Counted from the first letter of the stretch, positions 35,545 through 44,668 are shown. The stretch is DNA of 64,000 nt from Candidatus Abyssobacteria bacterium SURF_5 (GCA_003598085.1 QZKU01000075.1:10474-74473); one strand, 5' to 3'. Numbers and translations: made by a program. Notes: generated by a model not told the origin, from the letters alone.

Positions 35545-36972
35545 TCATTCCTTGATCCGGGCAGGAATGCATTTCCAGAAATAGTTGGGAACGCCCCCGA
35601 CGGTAGCGACCCTGCGAAACGACATTTCAAGCGGCATATCCACTGCGATCTCTTCGATTTCGCGATCGGTCATCGTGCACAGCATCCGACCGCCGCCCTC
35701 GAAGTTGACGATACAAACAGCGAGCGGGATATCCATCGTGCCCGCGATATAATCCAGCGAGTACGTGAATAATTTCCCTTTCTTATCAGAGAAGCGCACC
35801 TTGTCGAAATCATCCTTCGTGCGGCATCTCGTGCACACCCGCTGAGGCGGGTACTGCACCGTACCACAACTCCTGCATTTCACCCCATGCAGTCTCAGAA
35901 TTCGATCACGCTCCCTCCATAGTGCGGAGGACGACGGCGGCGATGCCGCGGGACGACGTGATGCGGCCTCGGCCGAAAGGATTCCCCTCCATTGCGCGTA
36001 TGAGGCATAATCAGGCACATTCTTCTTCGACTGCAGGGCTCGCCTGAATCCTCCCCTCTTCTTCATCGTATCGATTCGATCGGTAACCCGAAGAAGGAAA
36101 ATATCAATCCCGTTTCCGTAACTGATCAGCAGAATCCTTTCTCCCGGCTCCGCCTCCTCGAGCGCGCCTGCCAGCATCAACAGCGGATGCGCACAACCGG
36201 TCAGCCCGACAGCCCCGAACAGGCCGTCCTGCAGTCTCGACGGCTCAATTTTCAGCAGCTTCGCGATCTGCAAATGCCACCGGTAGTCGGGCGCGTATGA
36301 AACGATTTTGGCAAAATCCGCAGGCGCGCATTTGTACTTTTTCATGCATTCGGAAACAGCCTGGCGAAAGGCGCTCACAAATCCTTGCTCGATAACAAAT
36401 CGATCCTCCCAGGATTTCACATACTCATCTTTGTCTGTTCTCCAGACATCGCTGATCTCGTGATACATCGTATAATAGCCCTGGATTTCGGCGACCACGT
36501 TCTCAGATCCCACCACCACGGCGGCTGCGGCGTCTCCGAAGAGCATCTCAAACTGCGAGCGCGGAGGCGGCATTCGCGTGTCGGCGGCAGCAACAAGAAC
36601 ACGGCCTGCGCTTCCCGACTGTACGGCATCCGCAGCGGCGCGCAGCGCCTGCGTTCCGGCCCGCAACGAATCCGAGAAATCGCTCGTTCGTATATCGGTG
36701 CGAAGGTCTGCGGCGGCCGCCATCGTCACCGAAGCCCCTCTCTCGAGGAAAGGAGCGGTCGTTGATGCGAAAAATGCACCGTCAATTGATTCGCGATCTA
36801 CTCCATTCAGGCAATCAAGTGACGCGGCAACTGCCATGGTGAGGCTATCTTCATCGAAATTTGCAACCGCTTTCTCACCCGGCGCACCCGGGAATCCCCA
36901 TTCCCGGGAGATAATCTCCCGCGCCAGCCGCCACGTTGGAATGTAAGTGCCGCATGCGACTATTCCAACCAT
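35545..36972 (-). CDS. HMG-CoA-synthase-like protein fused to DUF35 zinc-ribbon/OB domain, copy 1
   Basis: 475-residue fusion. Residues 1 to about 320 have the HMG-CoA-synthase/KAS III-like fold (VGIVACGTYIPTW, NFDEDSLTMAVAA, AVGLTGCAHPLLMLAGALEEAEPGERILLISYG). Residues about 350-475 are a rubredoxin-like zinc ribbon (CRSCGTVQYPPQRVCTRC) followed by the DUF35 OB-fold. The Cys nucleophile expected after SDFS is Leu (L103), so it probably cannot act as a synthase. In archaeal and steroid-degrading systems DUF35 proteins scaffold thiolase/synthase complexes, so a binding role with the following thiolase is inferred. The ATG at 36972 has AAAGGAG; a TTG at 36978 is less likely. Confidence 0.85.
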   Translation of the reverse strand: MVGIVACGTYIPTWRLAREIISREWGFPGAPGEKAVANFDEDSLTMAVAASLDCLNGVDRESIDGAFFASTTAPFLERGASVTMAAAADLRTDIRTSDFSDSLRAGTQALRAAADAVQSGSAGRVLVAAADTRMPPPRSQFEMLFGDAAAAVVVGSENVVAEIQGYYTMYHEISDVWRTDKDEYVKSWEDRFVIEQGFVSAFRQAVSECMKKYKCAPADFAKIVSYAPDYRWHLQIAKLLKIEPSRLQDGLFGAVGLTGCAHPLLMLAGALEEAEPGERILLISYGNGIDIFLLRVTDRIDTMKKRGGFRRALQSKKNVPDYASYAQWRGILSAEAASRRPAASPPSSSALWRERDRILRLHGVKCRSCGTVQYPPQRVCTRCRTKDDFDKVRFSDKKGKLFTYSLDYIAGTMDIPLAVCIVNFEGGGRMLCTMTDREIEEIAVDMPLEMSFRRVATVGGVPNYFWKCIPARIKE

Positions 36973-37047
36973 ATGCAATCACTCCTTTCAAATGTCCTTG
37001 AGATAAGGAGCACTCACCACAAGAACTGCATTCTTCCCGCGGGGCCA

Positions 37048-37076
37048 AATATATGCAATCGCCGGTCAAATGTCAA
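37048..37076 (-). promoter_or_regulatory. Sigma-70 promoter TTGACA-N17-TATATT
   Basis: On the - strand, TTGACA (complement of 37071-37076) and TATATT (complement of 37048-37053) are 17 bases apart. It lies about 76 bases upstream of the synthase-like start at 36972 and should drive the first synthase/thiolase pair. Confidence 0.75.
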
Positions 37077-37164
37077 CAACGGCGCAACGCCCTCCCCGCC
37101 TGCCAACACTGTTCTGAGCCAACATCCCCGAGCTTGAGGTGCGCGCCCGGCATACGAAAACTTC

Positions 37165-37937
37165 TCAGCGGGTGTCTGGGGGCTGTCCCTCATAGCGAAT
37201 CGTCGCCAGGCACAGCGCCTGGTTTCGATCCTCGATGTGCAAGGCCTGCTCGAGGCCCGCCGCATCCAGGTTGCAGTTGATTGCCTCCTTCGTCAGCCGC
37301 AGACCCAGCGGATTCTTGCGACACATTTTATCTGCCAGGTCGCGGGCTTCATCAAGGAGTGTCTCGCGCCGGACAATTCGGCTGACCATCCCCAGTTTGA
37401 GTGCGGTCTCAGCGTCCATGAAATCGCCGGCAGCATGAACTCATATGCCCGCCCTGCCCCGATCATTCGGGGCAGAAAATAGCTGGAGCCGCAATCCGCG
37501 CCGCCCAGCCCAATGTTAATGTAGGCAGCCCCGAACCGGACGTCGCGGGAAACGATCCGCACGCAGCATCCGAGTGCGAAACTCAATCCTCCGCCCACGG
37601 CGGCGCCGTGGATCGCGCCGATTATCGGTTGAGGCGCCTGCCGCATCTTTAGCAGCAATCGCGAGATGCGCGCCTGCAGTCGATATATGATTTTGAGGTC
37701 GGCGCTCAACAGCTGTCCGGCCGTCTCTTTCAAGTCAAGCCCGGAGCAGAATCCCCTGTCTCCCGCGCCACACATGATGATCACGCGTGTTGCGTCGTCA
37801 TGCCGCCGCGCGTTCCAGAATTCTTCAAGCTCTATGATCATGGTTTCGTCGATGGCATTGACCCGGTCTGGCCGGTTGAGAGTCAATAATCCGACAAGGT
37901 CAGAGACTTCATAGCGGATCGACTTGTATTGAGTCAT
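37165..37937 (-). pseudogene. Enoyl-CoA hydratase/isomerase (crotonase), frameshifted
   Basis: Two overlapping - strand frames together give a complete crotonase of about 257 residues. The upstream frame (37293-37937) has TLNRPDRVNAIDETM, the oxyanion segment GFCSGLDLKET and AAVGGGLSFALGCCVRI up to GAGRAYEFML. The downstream frame (37165-37419) continues with MDAETALKLGMVSRIV and NPLGLRLTKEAI to the C-terminus. Restoring the expected L-T-G-D-F-M-D-A-E junction needs one extra base near 37430-37434, so a single base appears deleted. This may be a true lesion or an assembly error. The intact enzyme would hydrate or isomerise enoyl-CoA between the two thiolase pairs. Confidence 0.85.
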
Positions 37938-38137
37938 ACGGTTACCTCCAAAACAATTAGTGGGGCTTCAAAGACTCATGGCCTCTCAATACCGGATGGC
38001 GTGGGGAATCCATAATATCATAAATCGGGTGATTTGGATGCTGCGCGGACCGGGCGATGGAGGTTTAAGTCGATGCTGAAAGCAACTGCAATGCGCAAAT
38101 CGGCCAATAAAGGTGGGGCAGCGCTGAAGGAGATCCT

Positions 38138-38464
38138 CTAATGAAATTCGACGTGCTGGACGACGTCGTTTTTTTTGATCTGTTCAGTCAATATGCGCTT
38201 TGTTTCTTCGCTACGGATGGATTCGACTTCGGAGACTTCAAGATTATCCCTATTGCGGCGGGTCTTCCAGCCGAGAATATAGCCGGGGACAATTGCATAG
38301 CGACAGCCGGTGATTCCGCAGCATGAGGTATCCACCACTCCCATGCCGACCACATAAAGAACCTCACGTCCATTGAATGGAAGACGCACTTCCTTCTCGA
38401 GGACGTAATGCCCTCCGATAGAGCGAACCTCTTCGTCCAGTGGAATGTGGGTATACTCTCGCAT
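38138..38464 (-). CDS. Small conserved-looking hypothetical protein with CCG-GC motif
   Basis: 108-residue protein with no recognised domain. A hydrophobic strand precedes a cysteine-containing loop (VVGMGVVDTSCCGITGCRYAIVPGY written as VDTSCCGITGCR, around residues 43-54), which could bind a metal or cluster. The C-terminus is charged and helical with EETKRILTEQIKK. The start at 38464 has AGGGGAA upstream; an open frame to 38497 exists. It sits between the crotonase and the second thiolase, all on the same strand, so it may share their transcript. Function unknown. Confidence 0.65.
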   Translation of the reverse strand: MREYTHIPLDEEVRSIGGHYVLEKEVRLPFNGREVLYVVGMGVVDTSCCGITGCRYAIVPGYILGWKTRRNRDNLEVSEVESIRSEETKRILTEQIKKNDVVQHVEFH

Positions 38465-38541
38465 ATTCCCCTGTGGCTGAAAACTCTGGAATATCACTCC
38501 TGTTCCAGAATAAGGATCAATTTTGCAGAGAAGAAGTGAAA

Positions 38542-38567
38542 GCGGCGACTCTTGCTGCAGCCGCCGC
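38542..38567 (-). terminator. Weak hairpin after thiolase copy 2
   Basis: A 6-bp inverted repeat (GCGGCG at 38542-38547, CGCCGC at 38562-38567), 15 bases past the thiolase stop on the - strand, is followed in that direction by TTTCACTTCTTCTC. The loop is 14 bases and the T tract is broken, so attenuation or partial termination is the most that can be claimed. Confidence 0.3.
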
Positions 38568-38581
38568 CCTCAACCGAAAAA

Positions 38582-39793
38582 TTACACGCCGTATTTGCCG
38601 ACAATTGCTATGCTGCACACGTTCATGAACGGGAAGCCGCCCAGATTGTGTGTCAGCCCGATCTTCGGGTCCTTGAGCTGGCGCTTATCGGCTCTGCCAT
38701 GAAGCTGCAGATACATTTCATACACCATTCGCAAGCCTGATGCCCCGATCGGATGACCGAAGCACTTCAGCCCGCCGTCAACCTGGCAGGGAACTCCACC
38801 GCCGTCGAGATTATAGAAGCCATCCATCACGTCCTTCAGCGCGCCTCCCTTGGGCGAAATATGGAGGTCTTCCATCGTGACAAACTCGGTGATGGAGAAG
38901 CAATCATGCACTTCCATCATCGAGATTTCCTTGCGCGGATCCTTGATTCCGGCTTCCTCATACGCCTTCCGGCTTGCCTTTTCGGTTGTAACGAAGTGGT
39001 CGCCGTCCCATTCGTTGAAACCGAGTTCCTCGCCGCTGCTCAAAGCGAGTTGAAGCGCCTTCACGGTGATAAAATCCTTCTTGCCGAGATCCTTCGCGAT
39101 CTTTGGAGTCGTCACGATGGCGCAGGCCGAGCCATCGCTTACACCGCAGCAATCGAACAGGCCGAGCGGATGCGCGATAATGGGCGCTCCCAGGATCTGC
39201 TCGACCGTCACCGGTTTTCGCAGATGCGCTTTGGGGTTAAGAGCGCCATTCGCATGACTCTTTGCAGACACGTGCGCGAGAGCAAGCTTCAGCTCATCGT
39301 CCGGAATCTTGTATTTCGCGGCGTACGCGCTCGCAAGCTGCGCGAATGAGCCGGGTGCGGTAATCTGAGGAAACCAGAGCCACGTCAAACTTCCTGAACT
39401 CGAGCCGCCGCCGGGCAACCCGCCGTAGCCGGTATCCTTCAGCTTTTCGACTCCCATGGCCAGACAGATGTCATACGCGCCGGATGCAACCGCATAAACG
39501 GCTCCCCTCAGTGATTCCGTCCCGCTCGCACAGAAGTTTTCAACGCGGGTGCATGGGATCTTATCCAGCCGCAGCGCCATCGAAAGCGGCAGGGCGCTTT
39601 TGCCGACATTCACTTCGTCCATACACGTGCCAAGCCACGCGGCCTGGATGTCCTTCTTCTCGATTCCCGCGTCCTCCACGCACTCGGTGAACGCTTCGAC
39701 CATCAGCTCTTCCGCGCCTACGTCCCACCGTTCGCCGAACCTCGTGCAGCCCATGCCGATTATTGCGACCTTATCTTTTATTCCGGTTGCCAT
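38582..39793 (-). CDS. SCP2-type thiolase, copy 2
   Basis: 403-residue paralogue of the protein encoded at 34354, aligning over its whole length (same KDKVAIIGMGC opening and GLFDCCGVSDGSA block). Catalytic motifs: ENFCASGTESL (C88), VHDCFSITEF, and GGLKCFGHPIGASG; the C-terminal region again has HNLGG. A Gly/Ser-rich segment (GGLPGGGSSSGS, around residues 125-136) is specific to this copy. It follows the second synthase-like gene by 13 bases with a strong AAGGAGG ribosome site. It probably acts on a different acyl chain than copy 1. Confidence 0.88.
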   Translation of the reverse strand: MATGIKDKVAIIGMGCTRFGERWDVGAEELMVEAFTECVEDAGIEKKDIQAAWLGTCMDEVNVGKSALPLSMALRLDKIPCTRVENFCASGTESLRGAVYAVASGAYDICLAMGVEKLKDTGYGGLPGGGSSSGSLTWLWFPQITAPGSFAQLASAYAAKYKIPDDELKLALAHVSAKSHANGALNPKAHLRKPVTVEQILGAPIIAHPLGLFDCCGVSDGSACAIVTTPKIAKDLGKKDFITVKALQLALSSGEELGFNEWDGDHFVTTEKASRKAYEEAGIKDPRKEISMMEVHDCFSITEFVTMEDLHISPKGGALKDVMDGFYNLDGGGVPCQVDGGLKCFGHPIGASGLRMVYEMYLQLHGRADKRQLKDPKIGLTHNLGGFPFMNVCSIAIVGKYGV

Positions 39794-39806
39794 TGCAGTT
39801 TCCTCC

Positions 39807-41261
39807 TTATGCTTCCGCTTGCGGAAGAGCCTTCCAGAAGTAGCCGTGGAAGCCGCGTTCCTTGTCGTGATACCGTTTGCGGAAAGCCATTTTGACCGTT
39901 TTTCCGACCTTCAGGTCGCCAAGTTCGCAATCGCTGAAGTCGGCAAGAATTCTTCCGCCTCCTTCGAACTGGACCATTCCGTAGCAATTCGGCGGCTCGA
40001 CGGAAACAGATAACATGTCGCCGGTGAACGTCTTGATGTGAGCCGGCGTGTCCGCAAATTCGACCGACTCTTGAGATTTGACCGAACCGCAGTCGGGATT
40101 GACGCAGATATCGTTGCTCGGGATCTGGCGCGTGCCGCATTTGCGGCATTCGCCGCCGACAAAACCAAGGAGGAACTTGCGTTTTCTGTAGAGAACGGTG
40201 AGAGCCGTCTGAGTGGGCGCTTCCGCCCGAATCCCCATTTCCGTCTGCATCAGGTCGCGGAACCGGAGGAACTTCTGGTAAACATCCACTTCTTTCCGGT
40301 TCGCGAGAGAACCCTTTATGCCCTGGCGCGGTGGCAGAGACTTGATTTTATCCGTCACCTGGAACAGCAGCGCATCCGACCCCTGCCCGAAGCTCGCCAC
40401 GAGAATCTTGTCGCCCGGCTGGGCCTCCTCGAGCGCGGAGATGAACATCACGAGCGCGTGGGCCGCTCCGGTCTCGCCGCATACTTCGTGCATATTATCC
40501 ACCAACTGCTCGCGCTTGAACCCCATGCCCTTGGCGATACCCTGGTGCTCCCGTTTAAAGAAGCACGGGAATACCAGCTTCGAGATATCCGCCGGAGACA
40601 TGTTGCACTTCTTAAGCAGCCCGGTGACTACTTCGGGAATGATCTTTGAATAGCCCTCATCACGAACCCACCGCTCTTCCCAGTTGTAATCGTATTTATT
40701 CATCGACCCGCGATAATGATCAACAAAATCGTAAGATACCGAATAGCTCCCGAGGCATTCGGCAATGACATTCTCCGTCCCCAGCAGAAGAGAGGCCGCA
40801 CCATCACCGTACCACATCTCATGAAAATAGGCCGACTTGGTTATGCGCATATCGGCAGCCGTTAGGAGAACCGATTTCTTTTCGCCGCCTTTTAATGCCT
40901 CAAGGGCAGTCACCATCGCCGTCGTCGCTGTCTTTTGGGAAGCGGTGAAGTCGGCGGTCAGAACATTGTCCTTGAGATTCAAGGCCGTTGCTACAATTCC
41001 CGAATTCTGCCGATCAGCAAAGGGGGCCGTGGTGGAGGCCATGTACAGCGCATCAACTTTGCTCTTATCCATCCCCACCAGGCAATCACGGGCGGCGGCG
41101 ACCGACATAGTCAATGAGTCTTCATCCCAATTGCACATCGAACGCTCGCCCTGGGCCACCATCATGATGGCGGGGGCGAACCATCCCATGGCCTGAAAGA
41201 CTGCCATCCGCTGCAGTCTCAAACGAGGGATGTATCCTCCGTATGCAGTGATACCGATCAT
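39807..41261 (-). CDS. HMG-CoA-synthase-like protein fused to DUF35 zinc-ribbon/OB domain, copy 2
   Basis: 484-residue paralogue of the protein encoded at 35545. The start at 41261 (MIGITAYGGYIP) has GGAGGAG upstream; a longer frame to 41372 lacks support. The synthase-like half shows NWDEDSLTMSVAA, LTADFTASQKTATTAM and AAHALVMFISALEEAQPGDK; the position of the nucleophilic Cys is Gln (Q109). The C-terminal half has the zinc ribbon CRKCGTRQIP...CVNPDCG and an OB-fold with GMVQFEGGGRILADF. A scaffold or acyl-CoA-binding partner of the adjacent thiolase is inferred; synthase activity is unlikely. Confidence 0.85.
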   Translation of the reverse strand: MIGITAYGGYIPRLRLQRMAVFQAMGWFAPAIMMVAQGERSMCNWDEDSLTMSVAAARDCLVGMDKSKVDALYMASTTAPFADRQNSGIVATALNLKDNVLTADFTASQKTATTAMVTALEALKGGEKKSVLLTAADMRITKSAYFHEMWYGDGAASLLLGTENVIAECLGSYSVSYDFVDHYRGSMNKYDYNWEERWVRDEGYSKIIPEVVTGLLKKCNMSPADISKLVFPCFFKREHQGIAKGMGFKREQLVDNMHEVCGETGAAHALVMFISALEEAQPGDKILVASFGQGSDALLFQVTDKIKSLPPRQGIKGSLANRKEVDVYQKFLRFRDLMQTEMGIRAEAPTQTALTVLYRKRKFLLGFVGGECRKCGTRQIPSNDICVNPDCGSVKSQESVEFADTPAHIKTFTGDMLSVSVEPPNCYGMVQFEGGGRILADFSDCELGDLKVGKTVKMAFRKRYHDKERGFHGYFWKALPQAEA

Positions 41262-41439
41262 TTTTGCTCTCCTCCGTTTCTCGTAAATTGTTGCCCGACC
41301 CGAGCTGAATGAAGGCCGCCACCAGTAGAGCCAGTGCTTGTATTTTTCCGACCTCGCTTGGGGCAGAGGCACGGCTCCTGCAGACGACGGGGACGCTCCT
41401 TCCCTGTTTCAGCAAGACATCCGAGTTTATGCGCTAGAT

Positions 41440-41468
41440 ACTATATTCCAGAAGGCGCGGCAGGTCAA
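41440..41468 (-). promoter_or_regulatory. Sigma-70 promoter TTGACC-N17-TATAGT
   Basis: On the - strand, TTGACC (complement of 41463-41468) and TATAGT (complement of 41440-41445) are 17 bases apart, about 180 bases before the second synthase-like gene. The gap from 41262 to 41610 holds no other recognisable feature. Confidence 0.65.
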
Positions 41469-41610
41469 GAGAAAAGTGAACAAGTCTCAGAGACTGGTCA
41501 CAATTCCTCATGTTTTCGTCGGAAGAACTCTCGAAAAGGCATAGTTTAAGCAGATTCTGGAGCAACGTTCGACGCAGATCCGCCGCGGCAACGGCTCGCC
41601 AAGACAGGGT

Positions 41611-42930
41611 TTAACGCGGGATTTTGTAGCGGAGACCGTGGAGGCGGCCCGTCAGAAACTGCCGGTAAATCTCGAGTCGGCTCAGAGGCGACAGATCCAG
41701 CACGCTCACGTTCAAATTTTCTGCAAGAAGCGCAATGATATTGTCACAGCGGCCGCATGTATTGAGCGGCTCCACATGGATGTACTGTTTTCTGACCCGC
41801 TCGAGCGCTTCCTTGCAGGCGCATTTTCCCAACACTATGATCGGCTCGCGCAGTCCATTGAACTGGTCGTCTTCAAGGTTTCGGCCGGTGACAATCGTCA
41901 GGGGCAGGCCGTCAAAATCGTGTGGAGTCTGCCGCTCATTCACAAGCAATTCGGCCACCTGCTCGAGATGGCCCAGGCATCCTTCGTAACAGGCGCCGCC
42001 TTTGCCGACCACAATCTTCATGCTGTCCGGCAGATGCGGGTTATATTCCCAGGGAATCCTTTCTTTGCAGGTGGGCAATTGTCCCTCGATCCGGATGTTC
42101 TGCAAATTTCCCTCGCCAAACCCTTGCGCGGCGGCCAGCGATAGGTGTTTAACCTCGACGGGATCATACCCCAGAATTTTTGCGCAGACGGCATCGACCG
42201 CGACGACATCTTCCCCCGCCACAATTACATCTTTCTCGTTGAGAAGGTCGGGCAGATACTTTACTGCCGGAATAGGCCCTCTGGCGACCACTTTGAGGGC
42301 ATCAACAAGAGTGAAATCAGGTCTGATAAACGCGAGCAGGTCGACAAGCTTCTGATGCAGCCGATGGTTATGGTGTCGGGCCTTATCCTTATCATACAGC
42401 AGGCCCATCTGGTTCTTTATCCCTGCTGTCATCTGGGTCTGGCAGTGAGCCTTCAACACGGGCATGTTGAGGTAAAGATTCTTGTCGCGGCCAACGATCA
42501 GGTTCTCATAAAGAATCTGGGGGAATCGGGCTTCCGATTCGTTCTTGCCATCCCGCATCATCACCTTGACCGATTTTTCCTCATCCAGATACAGGCAATA
42601 AACGCGAAGCTTCTTGGCTAGAGCGTCCAGCCCGATTGTGGAGAAACAGAGCCGGCTGAAGTTTCCCTGCGAGCAGTTCTCCATCAAGTAAATGCGCTTC
42701 TTTGAATCGACCCTCTTTATATATTCGACGGCCGCCTCAATGAGATCCAGTGATGTGTGAAGATGCGGATGGAAGTATACCGCATTTACTTTAATGAAGA
42801 CTTTTTCGCATGACCGCAACAATCCTTCGATTCGGGGGAATCGCCCAAAGGAATTGGCCACGGCCGCGGCGGGCGCACCGGCTACTCTTTCAACCGTTAC
42901 AACAACATTTCCCAACGGCTTATTCTCCAT
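41611..42930 (-). CDS. DUF362 domain protein with Cys-rich C-terminus
   Basis: 439-residue DUF362 protein. The DUF362 core (about residues 25-265) includes KVFIKVNAVYFHPHLHTS, LYLNMPVLKAHCQTQMTAGIKNQMG, and VIVAGEDVVAVDAVCAKILGYDP. The C-terminal part has several cysteine pairs (GGACYEGC, GKCACK, NTCGRCD), which could hold a metal or iron-sulfur cluster, although classic ferredoxin motifs are missing. DUF362 has no settled biochemical role. The gene is divergent from the acyl-CoA ligase and on the strand of the thiolase pairs, with its own promoter. Confidence 0.82.
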   Translation of the reverse strand: MENKPLGNVVVTVERVAGAPAAAVANSFGRFPRIEGLLRSCEKVFIKVNAVYFHPHLHTSLDLIEAAVEYIKRVDSKKRIYLMENCSQGNFSRLCFSTIGLDALAKKLRVYCLYLDEEKSVKVMMRDGKNESEARFPQILYENLIVGRDKNLYLNMPVLKAHCQTQMTAGIKNQMGLLYDKDKARHHNHRLHQKLVDLLAFIRPDFTLVDALKVVARGPIPAVKYLPDLLNEKDVIVAGEDVVAVDAVCAKILGYDPVEVKHLSLAAAQGFGEGNLQNIRIEGQLPTCKERIPWEYNPHLPDSMKIVVGKGGACYEGCLGHLEQVAELLVNERQTPHDFDGLPLTIVTGRNLEDDQFNGLREPIIVLGKCACKEALERVRKQYIHVEPLNTCGRCDNIIALLAENLNVSVLDLSPLSRLEIYRQFLTGRLHGLRYKIPR

Positions 42931-42996
42931 CCCCGCTCTGGCGGCCCGAAAACCAATGGCGCCGGACAGGGTCGTTCAGTCCTGTTAATGTGAAGC

Positions 42997-43025
42997 ATTT
43001 TATCAGCAGCTTCTTGCGATTGCAA
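42997..43025 (-). promoter_or_regulatory. Sigma-70 promoter TTGCAA-N17-TAAAAT for the DUF362 gene
   Basis: On the - strand, TTGCAA (43020-43025) and TAAAAT (complement of 42997-43002) are 17 bases apart, and TG stands one base before the -10 box (extended -10). It lies about 67 bases upstream of the DUF362 start. Confidence 0.65.
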
Positions 43026-43046
43026 GTCATTATTGTGCGAAAGCGG

Positions 43047-43076
43047 TTGCGTATTTCGGCGGGCAAATGATAGAAT
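43047..43076 (+). promoter_or_regulatory. Possible extended -10 promoter for the acyl-CoA ligase
   Basis: TAGAAT at 43071-43076 is preceded by TGA, giving an extended -10 (TGATAGAAT). A poor -35, TTGCGT at 43047-43052, is 18 bases upstream. The same TGATAGAAT sequence appears before the LemA gene. Confidence 0.4.
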
Positions 43077-43115
43077 GGCGCGTTCATCTCATCGCGGTTT
43101 TAGGGGGAGGCGCCA

Positions 43116-44639
43116 ATGAATTTAGCGGAATTAGCCGAGAACAAGATTCAGGAATTCGGCGAATACGTAAACCTGATTTTTGACGATCGCGAATATACGA
43201 ATGTTCAGTTGCACGAACAATCAAGACGGCTTTCGGCCGGGCTGAGACGCCTGGGCATCAAGCCCGGCGACATGGTGATGGTGCTCATGCCAAACTGCCC
43301 GGAGGTGCTCGTATCCTATCCTGCAATCTGGCGCGCCGGCGGCATCATCGTTCCCGTGCTATTCCTGCTGGAATCACAAGAGATCGAATATATTGCCCGG
43401 GATTGTCAAGCGGTCGCCGTTATCACCTCTCCGGAATTCCTCTATAAGTTCCAAAATGCTCGGCTCAACGTATCCCCGCTGCGCCATGTGATCTTGACCG
43501 GCACTGAAAAGCATCCGGACTCCGTTTCTTTCAACGATCTCCTTTTGGAAGGAGGAGATGACAGTATTCATCCCGCCGATGATGAAGATCTTGCCGTCTT
43601 GCTTTATACTTCGGGAACGACCGGCACTCCGAAGGGAGTCATGCTCACGCATAAGAACCTTTACGCGAATGCCCTCAACATAAAGAACACGGCCGGCGAC
43701 AGCGACCGCGGAGATGTCTCCCTGGCAGTCCTTCCCCTCTCTCATTCATACGGGCTGGGACTTCTGGTAAGCGGCTATGTCAGCGATCGGACCGGGAAAA
43801 CCGTGCTTCTGCGATGGTTTAATCTTGAAGAGGTTTTCCGGTGCATCGACAAATACAAAATAGCAAATATGGCCGGCGTTCCCACGATGTACATTTACAT
43901 GCTTCATTATCCGGATGCGGATAAGTACGAGCTATCCTCAATGAAAAATTGGCTTGTCGGCGCCGCGCCAATGTCACAGGCGACTCTCAAACAGTTCGAA
44001 GAGAAGTTCGGCGGCGAGATGTATGTCGCTTACGGTCTCTCGGAAGCGTCGCCCGGAGTCGCTTCGGAGCGCGATACGTTCCCCCGCAAGCCCGGCTCGG
44101 TCGGTAAACCTATGGTGGGCGTCGACGTTAAAATTGTCGACGAAAATGATAAAGAAGTCCCTGCGCACACTGTCGGCGAGATCCTGTGTCGCGGCGGCAA
44201 TATTATGAAAGGCTACTACAAAATGCCGGAGCAAACGGAGGAGGCTCTGCGCGGCGGCTGGTTGCACACCGGCGACATGGGCATGTTCGACGAGGATGGT
44301 TATCTTTATATTGTCGAGCGAAAAAAGGATCTGATCATACGCGGCGGCTTCAATATCTATCCGAAGGACGTCGAGGAAGTGTTATACAAACATCCTGCCG
44401 TGGCGGAGGCGGCCGTTGTCGGCAAGAGCGACGCGTATATGGGAGAGGAGGTACTTGCCTACGTAGTGAAGGCGCCCGGAGCCGAGGCCACCGCTGCCGA
44501 CCTTATCGTTCATTGCCAGGCAAACCTGGCGAAGTACAAATGCCCCAGACGAATTGAGTTTCTCGATTCGATGCCGAAGAACCCCATTGGAAAGATACAA
44601 AAAAAGGAACTGCGAAAACTGGCGCAAACCCTGCAATAG
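43116..44639 (+). CDS. AMP-forming acyl-CoA synthetase
   Basis: 507-residue member of the ANL superfamily, long-chain-fatty-acid/aryl-acid CoA ligase type. P-loop LYTSGTTGTPKG (about residues 164-175), A5 region VAYGLSEASPG, A7 GGWLHTGDMGMFDEDGYLYI, A8 ERKKDLIIRGGFNIYPKDVEE, and the A10 lysine in NPIGKIQKKELRK. It activates a carboxylic acid to the acyl-CoA that the hydratase and thiolases of this cluster could process. The acid is not deducible from motifs. The ribosome site is GGGGGAGGCG. It is transcribed away from the DUF362 gene. Confidence 0.92.
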   Translation: MNLAELAENKIQEFGEYVNLIFDDREYTNVQLHEQSRRLSAGLRRLGIKPGDMVMVLMPNCPEVLVSYPAIWRAGGIIVPVLFLLESQEIEYIARDCQAVAVITSPEFLYKFQNARLNVSPLRHVILTGTEKHPDSVSFNDLLLEGGDDSIHPADDEDLAVLLYTSGTTGTPKGVMLTHKNLYANALNIKNTAGDSDRGDVSLAVLPLSHSYGLGLLVSGYVSDRTGKTVLLRWFNLEEVFRCIDKYKIANMAGVPTMYIYMLHYPDADKYELSSMKNWLVGAAPMSQATLKQFEEKFGGEMYVAYGLSEASPGVASERDTFPRKPGSVGKPMVGVDVKIVDENDKEVPAHTVGEILCRGGNIMKGYYKMPEQTEEALRGGWLHTGDMGMFDEDGYLYIVERKKDLIIRGGFNIYPKDVEEVLYKHPAVAEAAVVGKSDAYMGEEVLAYVVKAPGAEATAADLIVHCQANLAKYKCPRRIEFLDSMPKNPIGKIQKKELRKLAQTLQ

Positions 44640-44668
44640 CACCACAGGAGGATAATACCTTGTTTTAT

